Position numbers and translations under genes: made by a program. The notes beneath the pieces are model-generated. The model was given only the letters and a program-made list of their open reading frames with translations, was not told where the DNA came from and searched no databases. A stretch of 6,246 nt of DNA from CAWJHE01 sp964614855 (GTDB taxonomy: Bacteria > Chloroflexota > Anaerolineae > Anaerolineales > UBA4823), in assembly GCA_964614855.1 (NCBI GenBank), contig CAZTMX010000167.1:1-6246 (forward strand), in the 5' to 3' direction. This document shows positions 1-4,942 of the stretch, piece by piece; within the stretch, counting starts at the first letter, position 1; each line of letters opens with the position of its first letter.

Positions 1-2
1 GG

Positions 3-1064
3 ATGATTTCTATGCCTAAACCATATCCTTTGCCAGTGCCGGATTGGGGTGTGATAACCACACGCTGGGTATTCCTGGTGGCGGCCAGCCTGTGGCTGGC
101 AACAGGGAGCGATTACAATCTTCCAGTCCGGTTTGTATTCGTCCTGGTAGGTTTTGCAAATATCCTGTGGACTTTGTTGCTGGCATTTTGCCGGAAGAAA
201 ATAATTGTCACGCTTTTGAGTGCTTTGATAGATCTGCTGATCAGCATCGTACTGATCGTATTTCTTTTCCCTCTGGGTGCTGCCTATTTATTGATCCTGG
301 CTTTGGCGCATGTCCTGGCACAATTGGCAACACACTTCCAGCAGACACCCGATCCGGCTGTTCACCCAGATATTCCTGATGTGATGGAGCGGACGTTGGA
401 ATTGCAAGGAAATTCTCGCAGAAAACTGGCGCGGGAATTACATGACGGTCCCACACAGACGATTGCAGCCATTGCTATGCGGGTAAATTTTGCCCGGCGA
501 TTGATGGAGAAGGATCCGCAAGCTGCATTAGAGGAGCTCAAGAAAACAGAAGATCTGGCGCGCCAGACCACCAGAGAGATCCGGCGTGTCTTGTTTCTAC
601 TGCACCCCCTGGTTCTGGAATCGCACGGGCTGGGAGCAGCATTAGGATCTTTGGCAGAGAAGGAGAAGGAAACCCACCACCAGGATGTAAGCGTTGAAGC
701 GGATCAAGCGGCAATCGATTCTTTAGATAGGAGAAAGCAAACAGAAATTTTTTATATAGCGGAGGAAGCGGTAAATAATGCACGCAGGCATGCACAGGCG
801 TCCCGGATAGCTGTTTCTTTGAAATTGCTTGGAGATGATTTATGTTATTTAGAAATCGAAGATGACGGCGCCGGTTTCATTCCAGGTGCAACAGGTACAA
901 ACTTAGATAACCACAGCAACCTGGGGATGCAAAATATGCGCGAGAGAACAGAACTGATGGGTGGAATCTTCGAAATAGTTTCTTCAATCGACACCGGTAC
1001 ACGCATTAAAGTGACGATCCCTTTGACGGATGCTGCTGCAGACAGGTTACAGCGGGGTGTCTAA
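3..1064 (+). CDS. Membrane sensor histidine kinase, NarL/DegS (HisKA_3) family
   Basis: This is a 353-residue two-component sensor kinase that should autophosphorylate on a histidine and pass the phosphate to a NarL/LuxR-type response regulator. About four hydrophobic segments (roughly residues 22-35, 42-62, 66-90 and 92-108) form a compact membrane sensor with almost no extracellular loop. The HisKA_3 dimerisation domain follows at about 138-220, with the phospho-acceptor in ELHDGPTQ (His147). The HATPase_c domain shows the N box EEAVNNARRHA (254-264), the G1 box DDGAGF (287-292) and a G2-like NLGMQNMRER (306-315). The family often senses envelope stress or small molecules, but the signal here cannot be read from the sequence. 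The start lies at the window edge. An ATG at position 12 is an equally possible start, because no ribosome binding site can be seen. No response regulator follows, so a partner would have to lie upstream or elsewhere. Confidence 0.93.
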   Translation: MISMPKPYPLPVPDWGVITTRWVFLVAASLWLATGSDYNLPVRFVFVLVGFANILWTLLLAFCRKKIIVTLLSALIDLLISIVLIVFLFPLGAAYLLILALAHVLAQLATHFQQTPDPAVHPDIPDVMERTLELQGNSRRKLARELHDGPTQTIAAIAMRVNFARRLMEKDPQAALEELKKTEDLARQTTREIRRVLFLLHPLVLESHGLGAALGSLAEKEKETHHQDVSVEADQAAIDSLDRRKQTEIFYIAEEAVNNARRHAQASRIAVSLKLLGDDLCYLEIEDDGAGFIPGATGTNLDNHSNLGMQNMRERTELMGGIFEIVSSIDTGTRIKVTIPLTDAAADRLQRGV

Positions 1065-1138
1065 AGCGGATGGACAGCCCGGCGGCCCAAAAGGTCTTTG
1101 CTTCTTCGTTTCTGTCTGATTTCTCTTTTTTTGAGACC

Positions 1139-1167
1139 TTGCCGAATCCTCATGGAGTGTGTATAAT
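1139..1167 (+). promoter_or_regulatory. Sigma-70-type promoter for tRNA-Val and probably the thrS leader
   Basis: TTGCCG (1139-1144) and a perfect TATAAT (1162-1167) are separated by 17 bp. Transcription would start about 6-8 nt beyond the -10 box, just ahead of the tRNA 5' end at 1180. It is the only convincing promoter I see before the T-box leader, so it probably drives thrS as well. A 7-bp inverted repeat (AAGGTCT at 1091-1097, AGACCTT at 1134-1140) overlaps the -35 box. It may be a coincidence. Confidence 0.75.
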
Positions 1168-1179
1168 TCTTTGGCGTCT

Positions 1180-1253
1180 GGGCGGATAGCTCAGTTGGTT
1201 AGAGCACTGCGTTGACATCGCAGAGGTCGTAGGTTCGAGCCCTATTCCGCCCA
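1180..1253 (+). tRNA. tRNA-Val (anticodon GAC)
   Basis: This is a full cloverleaf of 74 nt. The acceptor stem GGGCGGA (1180-1186) pairs with TCCGCCC (1246-1252), followed by discriminator A1253. The D stem is GCTC/GAGC. The anticodon stem CTGCG/CGCAG closes the loop TTGACAT, with anticodon GAC at 1214-1216, which reads the valine codon GUC (and GUU by wobble). The T arm is GTAGG-TTCGAGC-CCTAT with one G-U pair. CCA is not encoded (CAC follows the discriminator), so it must be added by nucleotidyltransferase. The gene sits just after a good promoter and only 13 nt before the first paired base of the thrS T-box, which suggests one primary transcript. Confidence 0.97.
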
Positions 1254-1457
1254 CACAATTTATTAAATGCGATGACCGGGACGAGTAACTGCTGAAGACC
1301 GACAGGGACAGGAGAGCAAAGACTGAGACTCTCCTGCGGGTGCCCAGCAGCTAAAACCCCCCGTGAGCATAACCCTGAACCCGGTTGAGCCGGCAGTATG
1401 GGAAACGGTTGACCCCGTTATCCGTCGCACAGAGTTGCTCTTCCAATGGAGAGTAAA

Positions 1458-1500
1458 TCTGGGTGGAACCGCGAGAAGTGTGAATGACTCCCGCCCCAGA
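1458..1500 (+). promoter_or_regulatory. T-box antiterminator
   Basis: TCTGGG (1458-1463) pairs with CCCAGA (1495-1500), and GCG (1471-1473) pairs with CGC (1492-1494). The seven-nt bulge TGGAACC (1464-1470) is left free for the acceptor end of uncharged tRNA, which is the standard T-box antiterminator shape. It uses bases 1492-1500, which the terminator stem also needs, so the two folds exclude each other. Confidence 0.85.
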
Positions 1501-1520
1501 AGGGTGGGAGTTTTGTTTTT
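1487..1520 (+). terminator. Conditional intrinsic terminator of the thrS T-box
   Basis: The 10-bp stem pairs ACTCCCGCCC (1487-1496) with GGGTGGGAGT (1502-1511), with one G-U pair and a five-nt loop. The run TTTTGTTTTT follows at 1511-1520. It would stop transcription before thrS when tRNA-Thr is charged. It lies 16 nt before the thrS start codon, so the ribosome binding site is made only on read-through. Confidence 0.9.
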
Positions 1521-1536
1521 GCTTAAGGAGTGTAAG

Positions 1537-3333
1537 ATGGCAGAGAAACAAGAAGTGAAATATGAAGAAAGCGACCTGTACCGTATTCGCCATTCGGCTG
1601 CGCATGTGATGGCGCAGGCGGTAGTGGAACTTTTTCCAGAGGCGAAATATACCATCGGACCACCGGTAGAAGATGGCTATTATTATGATTTTGAGCTGCC
1701 GCGTTCTCTCACCCCGGAAGATCTGCAGGGCATTGAGAAACGCATGCGGCAGATCATTGGCGGGAATCATAATTTTATCCGGACGGTGGTTTCTGCAGAC
1801 GAGGCGCGCCAGATCTTTAAAGACCAACCCTATAAGTTGGAGCTCATCCAGGGGTTAGAACAGGGCGGTTTTGACGAGTACGGCAACCCGCTCCAGGAAA
1901 AACCGGATATTTCAATCTACCAGCATGACAAGTTTGTGGATTTGTGCCGTGGTCCGCATGTGGAAAACACGCGCAAAATCAATCCCTCGGCGATCAAACT
2001 GATGAGCGTTGCTGGCGCATACTGGCGCGGCGATGAGAAGAACCAGATGCTGCAGCGTGTGTACGGCACAGCCTGGCGCACGTCGCAAGAACTGGAAGAT
2101 TACCTGTGGCGTATTGAGGAAGCAAAGAAACGCGATCACCGTAAACTGGGCAAAGAATTGGGTTTGTTTTATTTCTCAGAGGATGTCGGGCCGGGTTTGC
2201 CGCTGTTTACACCCAAAGGTGAAATGCTGCGTTACCAGATGGAAAAATATGTACGGGATGTGCAGACCCGCTATGGTTACCAGCATGTCTGGACCGGTCA
2301 CCTGGTGAAGGAAGACCTGTATAAGCTCTCTGGGCATTACGACAACTATAAAGATTCGATGTTCCCGCCCATGGTTGACGGCAACACAAGTTTTCGTCTA
2401 AAGCCAATGAATTGTCCCAGCCATATGACGCTATACAAGGAAATGGGGCGCCACTCCTACAGGGAAATGCCGCTGCGCTTTGCCGAATTCGCCACGCTTT
2501 ACCGCTATGAAAAGACGGGTGAACTTTCGGGATTGACACGTGTGCGAGCCTTGACCCAAGATGATTGCCACATCTTCTGTACAGAAGACCAGATTGAAAG
2601 CGAGTTTACCCTGGCATTGCACTTGATCCAGGATGTACTAAACCGGTATCATTTTTCGGATTACAAGGTCCGCCTGTCTTTGCGCGGTGAAGGCGGAAAG
2701 TACGTCCAGGACGAAGAAAAATGGACCAAGGCAGAAGCAGCCCTGCGGGCTTCGTTGCTTTCCAATGAGGTAGATTTCTTTGAAGCGACAGGTGAAGCAG
2801 CGTTCTATGGGCCAAAGGCAGATTTCCTGGCGCGCGATGTCCTGGGGCGTGAATGGCAGCTTTCTACTATTCAGGTGGATTTTATCCAACCAGCCCGGCT
2901 TGGGCTTTCGTATATCGGTGAAGATGGCGCTGAACACACACCTGTGGTGCTGCACCGTGCGGTCACCGGCTCCACTGAGCGTTTCCTGGGTGTGGTAATC
3001 GAGCATTTTGCTGGGGCGTTTCCGGTCTGGCTGGCGCCGGTTCAGGCTGTTTTGATCCCAATCGCCGACCGACATCTGGAATATATCCAGCAAGTGGCTG
3101 CCAAATTACAGGCAACAGGTTTGCGAGTTGAGATTGATGCGCGTGGTGAGCGGATGAACGCCAAGATACGGGATGCTCAGAAACAGAAAATTCCGTATAT
3201 GCTGGTGGTTGGAGATAAAGAGGTAGAGAACAGCCAGGTGGCCTTGCGCTTGCGCACAGGTGAGAACCCTGGTGCTGTCGGATTGGATGATTTTCTACGC
3301 AGGGCTGTACATGAAATTGCCGAGGGAGTATAG
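1537..3333 (+). CDS. thrS: Threonyl-tRNA synthetase lacking the TGS domain
   Basis: This cytoplasmic enzyme joins threonine to tRNA-Thr with ATP and edits mischarged seryl-tRNA. It is 598 residues long from ATG 1537, which is preceded by AAGGAG (1525-1530) at 6-nt spacing. The frame stays open back to a GTG at 1363, but that stretch is the T-box and its terminator, so I rejected it. The editing domain begins almost at residue 1, with HxxxH (His19, His23) and CRGPH (Cys137, His141). The class II core shows Cys293 (MNCPSHM), His345 (DDCHIF) and His473 (VLHRA) as the likely zinc ligands. Motif 2 lies around RYEKTGELSG (323-332) and motif 3 around GSTERF (478-483). The anticodon-binding domain covers about 503-598. 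The usual N-terminal TGS domain of about 60 residues is missing, which explains why the protein is shorter than the E. coli enzyme of about 642 residues. Confidence 0.97.
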   Translation: MAEKQEVKYEESDLYRIRHSAAHVMAQAVVELFPEAKYTIGPPVEDGYYYDFELPRSLTPEDLQGIEKRMRQIIGGNHNFIRTVVSADEARQIFKDQPYKLELIQGLEQGGFDEYGNPLQEKPDISIYQHDKFVDLCRGPHVENTRKINPSAIKLMSVAGAYWRGDEKNQMLQRVYGTAWRTSQELEDYLWRIEEAKKRDHRKLGKELGLFYFSEDVGPGLPLFTPKGEMLRYQMEKYVRDVQTRYGYQHVWTGHLVKEDLYKLSGHYDNYKDSMFPPMVDGNTSFRLKPMNCPSHMTLYKEMGRHSYREMPLRFAEFATLYRYEKTGELSGLTRVRALTQDDCHIFCTEDQIESEFTLALHLIQDVLNRYHFSDYKVRLSLRGEGGKYVQDEEKWTKAEAALRASLLSNEVDFFEATGEAAFYGPKADFLARDVLGREWQLSTIQVDFIQPARLGLSYIGEDGAEHTPVVLHRAVTGSTERFLGVVIEHFAGAFPVWLAPVQAVLIPIADRHLEYIQQVAAKLQATGLRVEIDARGERMNAKIRDAQKQKIPYMLVVGDKEVENSQVALRLRTGENPGAVGLDDFLRRAVHEIAEGV

Positions 3334-3335
3334 CA

Positions 3336-3375
3336 GTCAACATGCCCCGGGAATCCGTTTTCCAGGAATGTTGAC
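3336..3375 (+). repeat. Inverted repeat / stem-loop after thrS
   Basis: GTCAACAT (3336-3343) is perfectly complementary to ATGTTGAC (3368-3375). The space between can extend the stem with CC (3347-3348)/GG (3365-3366) and GGAA (3350-3353)/TTCC (3360-3363). A run of six T occurs only 10 nt after the stem (3386-3391), so it is a poor classic terminator. It may protect the thrS mRNA end, or act as an operator, because its right arm contains the TTGAC of a candidate -35 box. Confidence 0.6.
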
Positions 3376-3399
3376 GATTCAGGCGTTTTTTGGTATCAT
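3371..3399 (+). promoter_or_regulatory. Candidate internal promoter for infC-rpmI-rplT
   Basis: TTGACG (3371-3376) and TATCAT (3394-3399) are spaced by exactly 17 bp, giving five of six matches to each consensus box. A start near 3406 would give a leader of about 47 nt. This would free IF3, L35 and L20 from the threonine control on thrS. The -35 box lies in the right arm of the inverted repeat at 3336-3375. Confidence 0.6.
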
Positions 3400-3408
3400 C
3401 CTTGGACT

Positions 3409-3428
3409 GGCACGGGCCTTGTGCCCGT
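3409..3428 (+). promoter_or_regulatory. Two mutually exclusive hairpins in the infC leader
   Basis: GGCAC (3409-3413) can pair with GTGCC (3421-3425), and ACGGGC (3412-3417) can pair with GCCCGT (3423-3428). The two stems share bases, so only one can form at a time. They end 12 nt before the infC ribosome binding site. The pairing is visible in the sequence. A regulatory role is inference, and the overlap may simply reflect the internal symmetry of the element. Confidence 0.45.
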
Positions 3429-3440
3429 TCGCCTATTTGA

Positions 3441-3455
3441 AAGGAGAGACTTATC
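3441..3455 (+). promoter_or_regulatory. infC ribosome binding site and AUC initiation codon
   Basis: AAGGAG (3441-3446) is followed by six nt and then ATC (3453-3455). An in-frame TGA at 3438-3440 rules out any earlier start. The first ATG, GTG or TTG in this frame is the TTG at 3582, inside the conserved IF3 N-domain. The spacing therefore fixes the start at a near-cognate AUC, like the AUU start of E. coli infC. ATA at 3462 is the only other near-cognate option close by, and its spacing is worse. Confidence 0.85.
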
Positions 3456-3980
3456 AGCGCAATAAATTATCGAGTAAATGAAGCCGTTCGCGTTCCGCAG
3501 GTCCGCTTAATCGGTCCCAAGGGTGAGAATGTCGGAGTAGTCTCAATTGACGAGGCTTTACGAATTTCACGGGATGCAGAATTGGACCTGGTCGAGGTAG
3601 CGCCGAATTCTGATCCACCCGTATGCCGGGTGATGGATTTCGGAAAGTTTATCTACGAGCGAGCAAAGAAGGAACGTGAAGCCCGTAAGGCGCAAACGAA
3701 AATTGAAGTCAAGGAGATTCGTTTACGCCCAAAAACCAATGAACATCACCGTGACTTGAAGGTGCGTGATGCACGCAAGTGGCTGCTGGATGGAATGAAA
3801 GTTAAAGTGAGAATTCGTTTCCGCGGCCGTGAGATCACCTACCCCGAAATCGCGTTGAGCGACCTGAAAGAAGTTGCTGAGGACCTGGCCGACATTGCAA
3901 TCGTTGAACAGGCCCCTGCATTGGAAGGGCGCACCATGTTGATGGTTTTGGCCCCGGGAAAGGCGCCGAAGAAGAAGTAA
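3453..3980 (+). CDS. infC: Translation initiation factor IF-3
   Basis: IF3 binds the 30S subunit, blocks early 50S joining and rejects wrong start codons and initiator tRNAs. From ATC 3453 the protein has 175 residues, close to the usual 170-180. The N-domain carries the family signature YRVNEAVR (6-13), VRLIG (17-21) and LVEVAPNSDPPVCRVMDFGK (46-65). A lysine- and arginine-rich linker helix spans about 66-85. The C-domain includes KEIRLRPKTNEHH (87-99), RDARKWL (105-111) and VRIRFRGREI (119-128). Starting at the first ordinary codon (TTG 3582) would delete 43 residues including the signature, so the AUC start is strongly favoured. IF3 discriminates against non-AUG starts, so it probably limits its own synthesis, as is established in E. 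coli. A 119-bp gap with a candidate promoter precedes it. Confidence 0.96.
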   Translation: MSAINYRVNEAVRVPQVRLIGPKGENVGVVSIDEALRISRDAELDLVEVAPNSDPPVCRVMDFGKFIYERAKKEREARKAQTKIEVKEIRLRPKTNEHHRDLKVRDARKWLLDGMKVKVRIRFRGREITYPEIALSDLKEVAEDLADIAIVEQAPALEGRTMLMVLAPGKAPKKK

Positions 3981-3999
3981 ATTGTTCCGCTGATTTTTC

Positions 4000-4019
4000 T
4001 CAAACAAGACGGTTGTTGA
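4000..4019 (+). promoter_or_regulatory. Small stem-loop between infC and rpmI
   Basis: TCAAACAA (4000-4007) pairs with TTGTTGA (4013-4019), with one bulged A and a five-nt loop. It is AT-rich and weak alone. It stands just before the stronger CCGCGG hairpin, so the two may stack in the rpmI leader. Confidence 0.35.
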
Positions 4020-4021
4020 TA

Positions 4022-4048
4022 TCCGCGGGTACTAATAAAATCCGCGGA
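4022..4048 (+). promoter_or_regulatory. GC-rich stem-loop in the rpmI leader
   Basis: TCCGCGG (4022-4028) pairs with CCGCGGA (4042-4048) around a 13-nt AU-rich loop. AATTTTG follows, which is too short a U-tract for a strong terminator. The hairpin ends 12 nt before the AGGAG of rpmI and could bind a ribosomal protein or modulate read-through. That role is inference. Confidence 0.5.
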
Positions 4049-4072
4049 ATTTTGTGTGAGAGGAGTTCGATC

Positions 4073-4309
4073 GTGCCACGTAAGCAAACTGCAGGTAAGT
4101 ACAAGATAAAGACTCACAAGGCTACCTCAAAGCGCTTTCGCGTAACGGGTTCTGGGATGTTGGTGCGTACTAAGATTGGCAAAAGCCACTTGCGCCGCCG
4201 CTCATCACAGCGTACCAAATACCTGTTTTCCGAAATGCTGCCAGTCAAAGGCCGCGGAATTGTAAAATCCGTGCACCGTTTGGCGCCCTACTTGAAAAAG
4301 CAGAGTTAG
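4073..4309 (+). CDS. rpmI: 50S ribosomal protein L35
   Basis: L35 is a small basic protein of the large ribosomal subunit. GTG 4073 is chosen as the start because AGGAG (4061-4065) lies 7 nt upstream and translation then begins MPRK, close to the family's usual MPK. The frame is open further upstream, but that stretch is leader hairpin sequence. The product is 78 residues. It shows the L35 core KIKTHKATSKRFRVTGSG (11-28), then IGKSHLRRRSSQRTK and the terminal HRLAPYL. Most L35 proteins have about 65 residues. The extra length is about eight residues near the N-terminus (QTAGKYKI) plus a short C-terminal tail. It is the usual partner of rplT just downstream, but the spacer to rplT is unusually long at 140 nt. 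Confidence 0.96.
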   Translation: MPRKQTAGKYKIKTHKATSKRFRVTGSGMLVRTKIGKSHLRRRSSQRTKYLFSEMLPVKGRGIVKSVHRLAPYLKKQS

Positions 4310-4321
4310 TTCTTGGAGCAA

Positions 4322-4351
4322 AAAGCGCAAGGCACTGGTGGTTTGCGCTTT
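4322..4351 (+). promoter_or_regulatory. Stem-loop in the rpmI-rplT spacer
   Basis: AAAGCGCAA (4322-4330) is perfectly complementary to TTGCGCTTT (4343-4351), a 9-bp stem with a 12-nt loop GGCACTGGTGGT. It begins 12 nt after the rpmI stop and has no U-tract behind it, so it is not a normal terminator. It may be an RNA processing site or a site for L20 feedback. I cannot match it to a known L20 site by eye. Confidence 0.5.
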
Positions 4352-4399
4352 AGCAAGATAGCCTATCCAACCTTAGTTGCGGCCGTTGGGTGTATAACA

Positions 4400-4419
4400 G
4401 GTAGAGGACCAGGTCTACC
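4400..4419 (+). promoter_or_regulatory. Stem-loop upstream of the rplT ribosome binding site
   Basis: GGTAGA (4400-4405) pairs with TCTACC (4414-4419) around an eight-nt loop. It ends 17 nt before the AGGAG (4437-4441) of rplT and could control access to it. With the hairpin at 4322-4351 it makes the 140-nt spacer structured rather than empty. Confidence 0.4.
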
Positions 4420-4449
4420 GGCGCCCAGGGGTACGTAGGAGAGAGAAAA

Positions 4450-4800
4450 ATGACACGTGTAAAGACTGGACCGAACCGGCGCCAGCACCATAAGAAAGTA
4501 CTCAAGCTAACTAAGGGCCAATTTGGCACCCGCCACAGGTTATTTAAGCGTGCCAATGAAGCCATGCTGAAAAGCCTTTGGTACATGTACCGCGATCGCC
4601 GTGCACGCAAGCGTGACCTGCGCCGTCTTTGGATTGCCAGGATTAACGCGGCTGCCCGCCAGAATGGCACAACTTATAGCCGCATGATCCACGGTATGAA
4701 AAAGAGCCAGATTGCCATCAACCGCAAGATGTTGGCTGATCTGGCAGTGCGAGACCCGCAGGCATTTACAGCGGTTGTCGCTCGCATGCAAGCAAGCTGA
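4450..4800 (+). CDS. rplT: 50S ribosomal protein L20
   Basis: L20 binds 23S rRNA directly, is needed early in 50S assembly, and in several bacteria represses its own operon by binding the mRNA. ATG 4450 has AGGAG (4437-4441) at 8-nt spacing. The product has 116 residues, normal for the family. Family blocks are [20 protein letters not shown] (13-32), [20 protein letters not shown] (47-66), [12 protein letters not shown] (67-78) and the C-terminal [15 protein letters not shown]. The basic N-terminal helix is the part that threads into rRNA. It is the last gene of the thrS-infC-rpmI-rplT cluster, and a strong terminator begins 20 nt after its stop codon. Confidence 0.97.
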   Translation: MTRVKTGPNRRQHHKKVLKLTKGQFGTRHRLFKRANEAMLKSLWYMYRDRRARKRDLRRLWIARINAAARQNGTTYSRMIHGMKKSQIAINRKMLADLAVRDPQAFTAVVARMQAS

Positions 4801-4820
4801 TCCAACCCTCCACAACAGAT

Positions 4821-4870
4821 AACGGGATGGCCAGGGGTAACCCGATGATAGCCATCCCGTTTTATTTTCT
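4821..4870 (+). terminator. Intrinsic terminator of the rplT operon
   Basis: AACGGGATGGC (4821-4831) is perfectly complementary to GCCATCCCGTT (4851-4861). This gives an 11-bp stem with a 19-nt loop, followed by the T-rich tract TTTATTTTCT. It marks the end of the translation cluster. Confidence 0.92.
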
Positions 4871-4878
4871 TTGTTTTC

Positions 4879-4906
4879 TGTACAGCCTACACCCCTATAG
4901 TATAAT
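4879..4906 (+). promoter_or_regulatory. Promoter of the DUF1232 gene
   Basis: A perfect -10 box TATAAT lies at 4901-4906, just after the rplT terminator. The best -35 candidate is TGTACA (4879-4884) with a 16-bp spacer, matching four of six consensus bases. A small hairpin, AGCGC (4918-4922)/GCGCT (4926-4930), sits between the expected start and the AAAGGAG at 4931. Confidence 0.65.
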
Positions 4907-4942
4907 TTTTTTACCAGAGCGCGAGGCGCTAAAGGAGAAACA

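Larger units (their letters stand above)
1267..1520 (+). promoter_or_regulatory. T-box riboswitch (threonine) controlling thrS
   Basis: The leader binds uncharged tRNA-Thr and chooses between antitermination and termination. Stem I runs from ATGC (1267-1270) to GCAT (1367-1370). Its base carries a kink-turn: a three-nt bulge GAT (1271-1273) and tandem G-A pairs (GA at 1274-1275 against GA at 1365-1366). CGGG (1277-1280) then pairs with CCCG (1360-1363). CTGCTG (1289-1294) pairs with CAGCAG (1345-1350), and the enclosed internal loop holds AGTAA on one side and the specifier ACC (1356-1358), a threonine codon, on the other. A distal stem pairs CAGGAGAG (1309-1316) with CTCTCCTG (1329-1336). 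Smaller hairpins at 1381-1393, 1404-1419 and 1438-1453 may be stems II/III. The conserved T-box TGGAACC (1464-1470) lies in the antiterminator bulge. The specifier call rests on position in the loop and agreement with the downstream gene. Confidence 0.92.

Noticed and set aside
1126..1132. Run of seven T after the kinase gene as an intrinsic terminator
   Set aside because: No GC-rich stem directly precedes it. The only pairing is AAGGTCT/AGACCTT, which encloses the T run with a long loop.
1212..1217. Perfect TTGACA inside the tRNA anticodon loop as a -35 box
   Set aside because: No -10-like sequence lies 16-18 bp downstream. The bases are explained by the anticodon GAC.
1363..1536. N-terminal extension of thrS from GTG 1363 (58 more residues)
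   Set aside because: It lies across the T-box antiterminator and terminator, is unlike a TGS domain, and ATG 1537 has an ideal ribosome binding site.
3582..3980. infC starting at TTG 3582
   Set aside because: It would remove the conserved IF3 N-terminal signature, and no ribosome binding site is seen there. AUC 3453 fits better.
4013..4041. Promoter TTGTTG-17-TAAAAT before rpmI
   Set aside because: The boxes are weak and overlap two stem-loops, so the evidence is too thin to list.
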